Position numbers and translations under genes: made by a program. A DNA stretch of 64,000 nt from Chryseobacterium sp. Leaf404 (lineage in GTDB: Bacteria; Bacteroidota; Bacteroidia; Flavobacteriales; Weeksellaceae): contig NZ_LMQM01000012.1 of NCBI RefSeq assembly GCF_001424145.1, forward strand, positions 496,745-560,744, given 5' to 3'. Shown here piece by piece: positions 51,914-59,618 of the stretch. Within the stretch, counting starts at the first letter, position 1, and every line of letters starts with the position of its first letter. The notes under the pieces were generated by a model. That model searched no databases. It was not told the DNA's origin and was given only the letters and a program-made list of their open reading frames with translations.

Positions 51914-52149
51914 CAGCATTTCTGAAAATTAGTGTTTACCAAAATCGGGATAAAAAATCTCCAATGAGTGTTCTGCAAGTTTTATTAGCAATATTTCTAT
52001 TAAATTTTTGCTAATATGCGCGCGCCAAATCTGAATCGCTGCTGAAATATTAATAAAAAGGATATTACAGAAAAGCATTACAAGTAACCCTAAAAGAGAA
52101 CTTAGCAAAAAAATGATATTTCCATTTTCAATAAAATATTCAGTACGAC

Positions 52150-52574
52150 TTGGCAACAATTTTACAAGTGACAGAAACTCTTGAATTTATTGAACAGTTT
52201 ATAACAAAAAAAACAGGTGAAGACATAATTATTAAAGACAACAAGTTGACATTTAAGTCAAAATTTTTCAAATGGGGAAGATGGAATGGTAATATTCTTA
52301 TCCCTATCGAAAAAGGGACTTTTAAAATTGTTGACCAAGGAAACAGAACTATATTGACCTATGAATTTTATATGTATCATTTTTTATAGCGGTAACTATT
52401 ATTTCCGCATTTATGGTTACAATTTCTCAACAGATTTGGTTTGGAATAACTTCGTTCCTTTGGATTGGAGGCATGAACTGGATAATTGCACTCGTGAGAC
52501 ACAAATTAATGCTGAATGAGATTGCAAAAAAAATAAAAAGTTTAAAAGCGCGCAACCACGATACTGAGACATAA
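52150..52574 (+). pseudogene. Decayed small membrane protein gene
   Basis: The frame from 52150 reads LQVTETLEFIEQFITKKTG and GNRTILTYEFYMYH, then stops at a T6 tract (52380-52385). One added T continues it as FFIAVTIISAFMVTISQQIW, IGGMNWIIALVRHKLMLNEI and stop at 52574. The 5' end has no ATG and a stop lies upstream (52132-52134), so it is also cut short. Two membrane segments remain. The family is unknown. The upstream part 51914-52149 holds nothing supportable. Third gene in the window with a homopolymer frameshift. Confidence 0.6.
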
Positions 52575-52616
52575 GCAGATTTCAACATCTATTCTTATCA
52601 GCTCTTTTTGGATCAA

Positions 52617-52647
52617 CAAAAAACTCAGAGATCAACTCTGAGTTTTA
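52617..52647. terminator. Bidirectional terminator
   Basis: AAACTCAGAG (52621-52630) and CTCTGAGTTT (52636-52645) pair perfectly with a 5-base loop, with A and T runs. Confidence 0.9.
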
Positions 52648-52649
52648 TA

Positions 52650-54254
52650 TCACTTTTTCCCAATAGCCTTTGCAAAATAATCACTCTCATTCCCAAGCCT
52701 GTCGATCGCCTTTATCGCTACCGCATTCAGGATTTTACCATCTCTGCTTTTCGGGATTTGTTGTGAGAGATTCTCTAAAGTAAGAATTTCAGTTTCCCAA
52801 ACGCCGTTGTATTGCCTGAAGAGTACCCATTGCGAGACGGCAGCTATCTTTTTTGAACTCCACGATGCGTTAATTACTGAACCAAGATCATTGATGAAAA
52901 GTGTGGGTTTTTCCACGGGAGCAGCCTTCAGCCAAGGGCTTTTTGGGACTAATGCTTTTTCTGCGTACGGGCCGTTTTTAAGAGTCGGCAGCATATTGGC
53001 ATTTTTCGTTAGTCCTGCGATGCTCCAGTGGATTTCTCCTGCATCTTTTCCCAGAATCTGTCTTGAAAGTTCAATCTGATTTTTAATTTCGGTGGGGCGG
53101 TCTGAAACTTTTACCTCAACAGTATTCAATCCTGGCCACAGATGGCGGTTCATTGTGTTTTCAGATTTCCACCACTCCAAAAGAGGCCCGAAAGCCTGCC
53201 CTTTCGACTCGATTGGCCAGTACAGTTGGGGAGAAAAATAGTCTACCCAGCCTTTATTGAGCCACAGTTTAGCGTCAGCATACAGCTCATCATACTGCGA
53301 AGAGCCAACAATTCCTGCGGGATAACCCGGCTTCCAGATTCCAAACGGACTGATCCCGAAACGGACGTAATTTTTTTCTGCATGAATTTCTTTATAAATT
53401 CTCTCCACAAAACGGTTCACATTCTCCCTACGCCAGTCTGCTCTGCTGAGGGTTCCGCCGGAATTCACATAGGCATTCCAGGTTGCGGAATCCGGAAAAT
53501 CTTTGCCATTATTGTAAGTTGCGTACGGATAAAAATAATCGTCAAAATGAATGGCATCCAGATCATATCTTTTCACCATATCTTTTACGATGTTAGAAAC
53601 ATGCCCCTGCGTTTTTTCGCTTGCGGGATCAAACCAGTACATCCCGTTTCTCAAACGGATGATAATTTCCGGGAGTTTTTTTACCATAGACAGTTCTGTA
53701 ACCGGTCCACCGTTAGAATGATGGGCTCTGTAAGGGTTTAGCCATACGTGAAGTTCCATACCTCTTTTGTGGGATTCTTCGATCCAGAATTGCAGAGGGT
53801 CATAGTTGGGTTCCGGAGCTTTCCCGGTTTGTCCTGTAAGAAAATACGACCAGGGCTCCATATTGCTTGTGTATATAGCATCTCCTGAAGGTCTTGCCTG
53901 AAAAATCACAGCATTAAAATTGTTTTCCTGAAGCATATTCAACATAGTGATGGCTTCGGCTTTCTGCTGATCTACCGATAAATTATTGCGCGAAGGCCAG
54001 TTGATATTGGCAACGCTGGCAATCCACGCACCACGGAATTCTCTTTTAATTTCAGGAAGATTCACTTTCAGCTCAACTTCTTTTATGGCCAGAGGTTGAA
54101 TCTTTACTGAATCTTTAACAGAAACATTCTTTGCTTTTTCAGGTGTTTTTACAGACTCTTTTTTTGCTGCAGCCTTATTCTGGACTGAACAGGATGCGCT
54201 TATGGAAGCTGCTATTCCCAATATACAGATCAATTTCGTATTGATGATTTTCAT
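52650..54254 (-). CDS. GHL10/DUF187 glycoside-hydrolase-like lipoprotein (YddW-like)
   Basis: 534 residues. Lipoprotein signal: hydrophobic stretch LICILGIAASISASC with Cys22. The domain begins EFRGAWIASVANINWPS (about 73-89) and continues NAVIFQARPSGDAIY, MELHVWLNPYRAH, LDAIHFDDYFYPY (with acidic pair) and YFSPQLYWPI, the usual GHL10 blocks of a TIM barrel. The C-terminal part is Ig-like. Members cleave or bind glycans, YddW-like ones possibly at peptidoglycan; no activity is proved here. It ends just after the terminator at 52617-52647 and stands alone. Confidence 0.87.
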   Translation of the reverse strand: MKIINTKLICILGIAASISASCSVQNKAAAKKESVKTPEKAKNVSVKDSVKIQPLAIKEVELKVNLPEIKREFRGAWIASVANINWPSRNNLSVDQQKAEAITMLNMLQENNFNAVIFQARPSGDAIYTSNMEPWSYFLTGQTGKAPEPNYDPLQFWIEESHKRGMELHVWLNPYRAHHSNGGPVTELSMVKKLPEIIIRLRNGMYWFDPASEKTQGHVSNIVKDMVKRYDLDAIHFDDYFYPYATYNNGKDFPDSATWNAYVNSGGTLSRADWRRENVNRFVERIYKEIHAEKNYVRFGISPFGIWKPGYPAGIVGSSQYDELYADAKLWLNKGWVDYFSPQLYWPIESKGQAFGPLLEWWKSENTMNRHLWPGLNTVEVKVSDRPTEIKNQIELSRQILGKDAGEIHWSIAGLTKNANMLPTLKNGPYAEKALVPKSPWLKAAPVEKPTLFINDLGSVINASWSSKKIAAVSQWVLFRQYNGVWETEILTLENLSQQIPKSRDGKILNAVAIKAIDRLGNESDYFAKAIGKK

Positions 54255-54420
54255 ATCTAAATGTTTCGAAACACAAAACTAATGATATCAAAGTGAATAG
54301 AAAATTTTTCAGCATTAAAAAGTCTGGTCTTTTGCATGCTTCGTTACTTTTCATACCGATGATGCAAGAACTGTTTCAAACTACAGTGCAACGAATCAAA
54401 ATTTCAGAACACTGTACAAC

Positions 54421-54448
54421 AAAAAAAGCCCCGGAAAATCGAGGCTTT
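54421..54448 (-). terminator. Terminator after typA
   Basis: AAAAGCC...CGAGGCTTT pairs (54424-54447) and reads into T on the minus strand, 23 bases after the typA stop. Confidence 0.85.
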
Positions 54449-54470
54449 AGATCTATTGATGAATTTCAGA

Positions 54471-56279
54471 TTATGCTTTCGCTCCTCTTTCGATTCTTTT
54501 TCTTTCTTCTTCAGAAAGTACTTTCTTTCTCATACGGATAAAGTTTGGAGTAACCTCAATCGCTTCATCAGCCTGGATATATTCCATACACTCTTCTAGA
54601 GAGAATAAGATTTTTGGTGCTACACCTGTATCTTTATCTTTTCCTGAAGCTCTCATATTGTTCAGCTGCTTCGCTTCAACGATGTTAACAACTAAGTCTC
54701 CCGGCTTGTTTTGCTCACCAATCACCATACCAGCATAAATCTCCTCGCCCGGATCAACATAGAACTTACCTCTATCCTGTAATTTAGCAATAGAATATTC
54801 TGTAGCAGGACCTTGAGTCTTAGAGATCAATACACCATTACTTCTTCCAGGAATCGCACCTTTGAAAGGCTTGTATTCTGTGAAACGGTGTGCCATGATA
54901 GCTTCACCTGCAGTAGCTGTTAACATCTGAGAACGCAACCCGATCAAACCTCTTGAAGGAATTTCGAATTCCATGTGCTGCATTTCACCTTTAGTTTCCA
55001 TAATGTGGAGATCACCTTTTCTCTGAGTTGCCAAATCGATTACTCTTGAAGCAAATTCGTCTGGTACGTCAACAACCAGAGATTCATAAGGCTCCATTTT
55101 CTGGCCATTTTCGTCTTCTTTTAGGATAACCTGTGGCTGTCCGATAGTCATTTCGTAACCTTCTCTTCTCATTGTTTCAATTAGAACTGACAAGTGAAGA
55201 ATACCTCTACCGAAAACTAAGAATGTGTTTGCATCATCAGTCTGCTGAACTCTTAATGCTAAGTTTTTTTCTAATTCTTTAGTTAATCTTTCTTTCAGGT
55301 GGTTTGAAGTAACATATTTACCGTCTTTACCGAAGAAAGGTGAATTGTTGATAGAGAACGTCATGTTCAACGTAGGCTCATCAATTGAAGTTCTTGGCAA
55401 TGGCTCCGGATTTTCGATATCTACGAAAGAATCTCCGATCTGGAAAGCATCAAAACCTACTACAGCACAGATATCACCAGCTAAGACTTCGGTTACTTTT
55501 TTCTTTCCAAGGCCTTCAAAAACATATAATTCTTTTACTTTTCCTTTTACAATTTTACCGTCTGCCTGAGCTAAACCGATCCACTGGCTTTCTTTAAGAC
55601 TTCCACGGATTACTTTTCCAATTGCAATTCTTCCTAAGAAAGAAGAGAAATCCAAAGATACAATCTGCATCTGTAAGTTACCTTCTTCAACTTTAGGCTC
55701 AGGAACATATTGTAGAATACCATCCAATAACGGGAAGATATTATCAGTCTGCTCTAATGAAGTGTTGAACCAACCTTGCTTAGAAGATCCGTAGAATGTA
55801 GGGAAATCCAACTGCTCTTCACTCGCTTCAAGTGCAAAGAACAAATCGAATACTTTATCATGAACCTCTTCAGGACGACAGTTTGGTTTGTCAACTTTAT
55901 TGATAACAACTAATGGTCTAAGACCTAATTCTAAAGCTTTCTGCAATACGAATCTTGTCTGAGGCATTGGTCCTTCAAATGCATCTACCAAAAGGATTAC
56001 ACCATCTGCCATTTTCAAAACACGCTCTACTTCACCACCGAAATCGGCGTGACCAGGAGTGTCAATTACGTTAATTTTAACGTCTTTATAGTTAACAGAA
56101 ATATTCTTAGATAAAATGGTAATACCTCTTTCTCTTTCAAGATCGTTATTATCCATTATTAATTCTCCACTTTCCTGATTTTCTCTGAAAATGTTTGTTG
56201 CATGAATAATCTTATCAACCAAAGTAGTTTTACCGTGGTCAACGTGTGCGATAATCGCAATATTTCTAATGTTTTGCAT
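54471..56279 (-). CDS. typA: Translational GTPase TypA/BipA
   Basis: 602 residues, full length. G1 is AHVDHGKTTLVDKI (about 11-24), G2 near RERGITILSKNIS, G3 VIDTPGHADFGGEVERVL, and G4 VVINKVDKPNC. The C-terminal domains keep the family blocks FGRGILHLSVLIETMRREGYE and PSRGLIGLRSQMLTATAGEA. TypA binds the ribosome and helps assembly and stress or cold adaptation. A perfect -7 box (56298-56305) lies about 18 bases upstream. Single gene with its own terminator. Confidence 0.97.
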   Translation of the reverse strand: MQNIRNIAIIAHVDHGKTTLVDKIIHATNIFRENQESGELIMDNNDLERERGITILSKNISVNYKDVKINVIDTPGHADFGGEVERVLKMADGVILLVDAFEGPMPQTRFVLQKALELGLRPLVVINKVDKPNCRPEEVHDKVFDLFFALEASEEQLDFPTFYGSSKQGWFNTSLEQTDNIFPLLDGILQYVPEPKVEEGNLQMQIVSLDFSSFLGRIAIGKVIRGSLKESQWIGLAQADGKIVKGKVKELYVFEGLGKKKVTEVLAGDICAVVGFDAFQIGDSFVDIENPEPLPRTSIDEPTLNMTFSINNSPFFGKDGKYVTSNHLKERLTKELEKNLALRVQQTDDANTFLVFGRGILHLSVLIETMRREGYEMTIGQPQVILKEDENGQKMEPYESLVVDVPDEFASRVIDLATQRKGDLHIMETKGEMQHMEFEIPSRGLIGLRSQMLTATAGEAIMAHRFTEYKPFKGAIPGRSNGVLISKTQGPATEYSIAKLQDRGKFYVDPGEEIYAGMVIGEQNKPGDLVVNIVEAKQLNNMRASGKDKDTGVAPKILFSLEECMEYIQADEAIEVTPNFIRMRKKVLSEEERKRIERGAKA

Positions 56280-56297
56280 GAATGATTTTTACGGTTG

Positions 56298-56305
56298 CAA
56301 AAGTA
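56298..56305 (-). promoter_or_regulatory. -7 box of typA
   Basis: TACTTTTG on the minus strand fits TAnnTTTG, about 18 bases before the start. Confidence 0.55.
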
Positions 56306-56476
56306 GTGATAATTTATGAATTAATAAAAATTTGTTTTCATATTTAACAAATTCATAATGAGCAAGTTTGGAACACGAACTTTTACCACTGTGAATTTTA
56401 ATAGTCCTGTTGGGAATATGGCTTTGATTGTTTATTTAAGTTGAAAGCAATGTATGCTTTCATTCAGGACGATATT

Positions 56477-57397
56477 TTATTCAACAATAACTTCATCAGT
56501 TTTAGACATCATTTTTCTGAAAAGACCTTTGATATGACTGATCTCGTTTTGATACATCGTGTTTTTTCTGCATCCGAAATAGAGTGTATTTTCCAGCTTT
56601 TCCTTTCCCTCCCAGATGAGTTTCACTTCTCCTGATTCTATTTCATTTTTACAGAGAAAATCAGGTACAACTGCCAACCCGATTCCACCTTTCAGACATC
56701 TGATAATTGAATTTAAATTCGGGACAATGTAGTTGGGTCTGAACTTTGGTTTGTGCCCGAAATTGAGCTGCCAGAACTGGAAAAGATGCTCCATATCTCC
56801 CGTTGTGCCGTACCATTTTTCCTGCTTGAGCCACGCTTCCACCTGTTGGAAGTCTTTGGTATTTAAAATTTCATTAAATTCACCCAGATTAACATTTTTT
56901 CCACCTACCAGCACAATCTGTTCTGACGAAAATGCCTCGTGCAGGATGTTGGCAGAACTGCCTTTTTTCGGTGTGATAATCAGATCTAAAATTCCCTTAT
57001 CCAGCTGGTCAAGCATTTCAGGATATTCACCAAAACTGATGATTAAATTAAAATCCAGAGTGGAAACATACTGTTCTAAAGTGGTCTGGAAAGTTTCAAA
57101 ACACATTCCCACGCTGATCGTCGGCGTATGTTTCTCCGTTGACCTCTGAAAGTTCTTTTCCACTTCCTCCAGTTTCGTCAGTGGTTCAGAAACTGCATTA
57201 AACAAGACTTTGCCCCTTTCCGTCGGGATCATCTTTCTTCCGGTGCGGTCAAACAGTTTGTAACCGACATACGCTTCCAGAGAACTCAGATGCAGACTTA
57301 CACCCGGCTGAGAAATAAACAGCGTATCAGCAGCCCCAGTTAAGGTTCCGGTTTTGTATATTGCTTTAAAAGTTCTGTACCATTCGAGGTTTACCAT
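56477..57397 (-). CDS. LysR family transcriptional regulator
   Basis: 306 residues from ATG 57397 (MVNLEWYRTFKAIYKTGTL). A longer frame reaches 57478, but its first 27 codons only translate hexamer and heptamer repeats, so I reject it. The HTH is TGAADTLFISQPGVSLHLSSLEAYVGYKLFDR. The substrate-binding domain follows from about 90, with ISVGMCFETFQTTLEQY and GIGLAVVPDFLCKNEI. It is divergent from a quinone-reductase-like gene across 559 bases of repeats, and is a likely regulator of that gene. MdaB-type genes are often controlled by LysR proteins. Confidence 0.88.
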   Translation of the reverse strand: MVNLEWYRTFKAIYKTGTLTGAADTLFISQPGVSLHLSSLEAYVGYKLFDRTGRKMIPTERGKVLFNAVSEPLTKLEEVEKNFQRSTEKHTPTISVGMCFETFQTTLEQYVSTLDFNLIISFGEYPEMLDQLDKGILDLIITPKKGSSANILHEAFSSEQIVLVGGKNVNLGEFNEILNTKDFQQVEAWLKQEKWYGTTGDMEHLFQFWQLNFGHKPKFRPNYIVPNLNSIIRCLKGGIGLAVVPDFLCKNEIESGEVKLIWEGKEKLENTLYFGCRKNTMYQNEISHIKGLFRKMMSKTDEVIVE

Positions 57398-57453
57398 GAG
57401 GTTGAGGTTAAGGTTAAAGTTGAGGGGTGCGGGATGCGGGATGCGGGGTGGAA
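57396..57453. repeat. Hexamer (GGTTAA/GGTTGA) and heptamer (GGGATGC) arrays
   Basis: GAGGTTGAGGTTAAGGTTAAAG spans the LysR start; GTGCGGGATGCGGGATGCGG follows. Such arrays so near a start codon could shift expression by slippage. Confidence 0.7.
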
Positions 57454-57537
57454 AAACCAGGTTTAGATAATGACCCATTACGGTTAGAATGGAATCATCT
57501 CACCCCAAACACCAACATCTAAAAAACTGACACCCAA

Positions 57538-57600
57538 CATCATCATTCATTATTCATCAATCATCATTCATCATTCATCATTCATCATTCATAAGTCATA
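57538..57600. repeat. (CATCATT)n low-complexity array, left
   Basis: Nine or so units of ATCATTC/ATTCATC. A second array of ATCATCC type follows at 57719-57863, on the other side of the GC-rich element. Confidence 0.75.
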
Positions 57601-57603
57601 CCC

Positions 57604-57715
57604 ATTACTCATTCCCCCCTTCCGCAGCCCGACCTGAGTGGAGCTCTTTTTGTGAGGAGGTACGACGAGCAAAAAAGCGGGAACGGAGGGCGGAAATAGC
57701 TGCCCAAATAAAAAC
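57604..57715. repeat. GC-rich nested-hairpin element
   Basis: In AT-rich surroundings, TTCCGC (57620-57625) pairs with GCGGAA (57690-57695), and inside it GCTCTTTTTG (57643-57652) pairs with CAAAAAAGC (57670-57678). No coding frame. It resembles a dispersed flavobacterial repeat that I believe is common in Chryseobacterium, unverified. Confidence 0.6.
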
Positions 57716-57718
57716 ATT

Positions 57719-57863
57719 CATCCCTCTCCCATCATCTATCTTCCATCTCTAACCTCCAATCACCCATCATCCGACATCCATCATCCATCATTCATCAATC
57801 ATCATCCATCATCAATCACCCATCATCCATCATCCAACATCAATCGTCAATCATAATCTATCA
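57719..57863. repeat. (ATCATCC)n low-complexity array, right
   Basis: Irregular runs of CATCC, CATCA and ATCATT up to the promoter of the quinone reductase gene. Confidence 0.7.
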
Positions 57864-57918
57864 GAATTCTAATACAAAGATATAAATTATATTATTTTCT
57901 TAATACATCAACCCACCC

Positions 57919-57926
57919 TAACTTTG
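57919..57926 (+). promoter_or_regulatory. -7 box of the quinone reductase gene
   Basis: TAACTTTG followed by CATC, an exact TAnnTTTG match 31 bases before the ATG at 57957. Confidence 0.6.
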
Positions 57927-57956
57927 CATCATAAAATTGAAACAGTCAAAAAAATT

Positions 57957-58595
57957 ATGAAAAAAGTACTTATCATTAATGGCGGACAGAACTTCGGGCA
58001 TTCAGGTGGAAAATACAATCAGACCATCGCTGAGAATACATTAGAAGTCTTACGGTCGTTTGGAAATTTTAAAATTAAAATCACCAACACCAGCAGTGCG
58101 TACAATCACGGTGAAGAAGTTGAAAAATTTGTCTGGGCAGATTATATCATTTACCACACGCCGATCTGGTGGTTTCAGTTGCCGAACGGTTTTAAAAAGT
58201 ATATAGATGAAGTTTTCACGGCCGGTCATGCCAAAGGAATTTACATGAGCGACGGCAGATCCTCCGAAAATCCAAAGATCAACTATGGCACCGGCGGAAT
58301 GCTGGGAGGACGGAAATATATGCTGACCACCAGCTGGAACGCTCCCGAAACCGCCTTTACGCTACCCAATGAATTCTTTAATGAAAAGAGTGTTGACGAC
58401 GGACCGCTGTTCGGGTTTCACAGAATGAATGCCTTTGTGTCACTCGAGAAAATGGACAGCTTCCACTTTCACGATGTGGAAAAAAATGCTGATATAGACC
58501 GTGATATGAAGAGATACAGAGAACATTTAACGCGCGTTTTTGAGAAAGAAACAATGCTACACGAGGATTTTTCTCTCTCCCAGCCCTCCATCTAA
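57957..58595 (+). CDS. NAD(P)H:quinone oxidoreductase, MdaB-like
   Basis: 212 residues from ATG 57957 (MKKVLIINGGQNFGHSGGKY); the frame upstream of it overlaps the promoter box. Flavodoxin-like fold with an FAD/FMN site: NGGQNFGHSGG (about 8-18), YHTPIWWFQLPNGFKKYIDE (about 72-91), and GGMLGGRKYMLTTSWNAPE. MdaB-like enzymes reduce quinones by two electrons and protect against oxidative stress. It is divergent from a LysR regulator, its likely controller. A shared terminator at 58716-58749 follows, after about 120 bases. Confidence 0.9.
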   Translation: MKKVLIINGGQNFGHSGGKYNQTIAENTLEVLRSFGNFKIKITNTSSAYNHGEEVEKFVWADYIIYHTPIWWFQLPNGFKKYIDEVFTAGHAKGIYMSDGRSSENPKINYGTGGMLGGRKYMLTTSWNAPETAFTLPNEFFNEKSVDDGPLFGFHRMNAFVSLEKMDSFHFHDVEKNADIDRDMKRYREHLTRVFEKETMLHEDFSLSQPSI

Positions 58596-58715
58596 AAGCT
58601 TCACGATGACATCGGTGGAAATAATGTGAGGGAAAAATTATTCTCAAAAATTATCATTTATCACATCAATATTTCCAAATCCTGAATCCCCAAACCCGCA
58701 TCCCGAATCTCAAAA

Positions 58716-58749
58716 AAAAATCAGCATCCTTTAACGAATGCTGATTTTT
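58716..58749. terminator. Bidirectional terminator
   Basis: AAAAATCAGCAT (58716-58727) and ATGCTGATTTTT (58738-58749) pair perfectly with a 10-base loop. Confidence 0.9.
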
Positions 58750-58766
58750 CTTTGGGTCACAGGATT

Positions 58767-59315
58767 TTAGACTGTTTGTCCGCTGTGTTTTCCTTCTTTC
58801 ACTTCCTCTACCAGTTTTGCGTTGAAGGCTGGAAGATCTTCCGGAGTACGGCTGGTCACCAACCCCTGATCTACAACCACCTCGCTGTCTTCCCACTGGG
58901 CTCCGGCATTTTTTAGATCCTGACTGATGTTTTTCACAGAAGTCAGTTTTCTGCCTTCCACTACTTCCGCATTGATCAGAATCTGCGGACCGTGGCAGAT
59001 GGCTGCTACCGGTTTGTGCTGCTGAAAGAAATCTTTTACAAAGCTCAATGCAGAATCGTTTACCCTGATTTTATCAGGATTGATTACTCCGCCCGGCAAT
59101 ACCAGTGCATCATAATCAGAAGCAGAAACCTCATCCAGAGTTTTGTCTACCGGATATTCTTTTCCCCAGTCTTTTTCTGCCCATGCTTTGATAGTTCCGC
59201 TTTCCGGACTGATGATATGTGCCATCCAGCCCTGCTTTTCGATATGTTCTTTAGGAGAACTCAATTCACTTTCTTCGAAACCGTGTGTCGCCAAAATGGC
59301 AATTTTCTTTGACAT
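58767..59315 (-). CDS. DJ-1/PfpI family protein (type 1 glutamine amidotransferase fold)
   Basis: 182 residues. The start KKIAILATHGFEESELSSPKE is typical of the PfpI group. The family centre shows LVLPGGVINPDKIR (about 72-85), and the nucleophile elbow AAICHGPQILIN (about 107-118) has the catalytic Cys followed by His. Members act as proteases, chaperones or deglycases for methylglyoxal-damaged molecules; the true reaction is debated. It is convergent with the quinone-reductase gene, both likely stress-protective, and has no own operon partner. Confidence 0.92.
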   Translation of the reverse strand: MSKKIAILATHGFEESELSSPKEHIEKQGWMAHIISPESGTIKAWAEKDWGKEYPVDKTLDEVSASDYDALVLPGGVINPDKIRVNDSALSFVKDFFQQHKPVAAICHGPQILINAEVVEGRKLTSVKNISQDLKNAGAQWEDSEVVVDQGLVTSRTPEDLPAFNAKLVEEVKEGKHSGQTV

Positions 59316-59549
59316 AATATTCTATTTTTTGGTGTTAATACCTATCAATAAGAAAATATAGTGCCGTGGAGGGTTTTGTGGTATTTAAAAAGTGTTAAAA
59401 AGAGGTTGGGGTGATGGGTGATCGAAGATAGAAGATGGAGGTTTGAAGAAGGAAGACAAATTCTGATCCTAAGACCCATATTCCGACGGGCATCCTATTG
59501 CATCTGAAGAACGAAAGGCTGTAGAACTAAATATTCTTTTAATATTTTA

Positions 59550-59588
59550 CTACACCAGTTTTCTTTCAAAAAGAAGAGGCTGGTGTAG
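59550..59588. terminator. Hairpin downstream of hsdR
   Basis: CTACACCAG (59550-59558) and CTGGTGTAG (59580-59588) pair perfectly; inside, TTCTTT and AAAGAA pair as well. It lies 31 bases after the hsdR stop. The gap 59316-59549 has nothing else supported. Confidence 0.6.
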
Positions 59589-59618
59589 ATTATTATGAGG
59601 TTAAGCATCACATACAAT

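Noticed and set aside
51929..52159. Minus-strand frame opposite the decayed membrane gene
   Set aside because: It overlaps the remnant reading on the plus strand and lacks family resemblance.
57398..57478. N-terminal extension of the LysR protein
   Set aside because: It translates only GGTTAA and GGGATGC repeats; the HTH begins right after the ATG at 57397.
57538..57863. CRISPR array in the ATCATTC repeats
   Set aside because: Units are 5-8 bases without regular spacers, and no cas genes are near.
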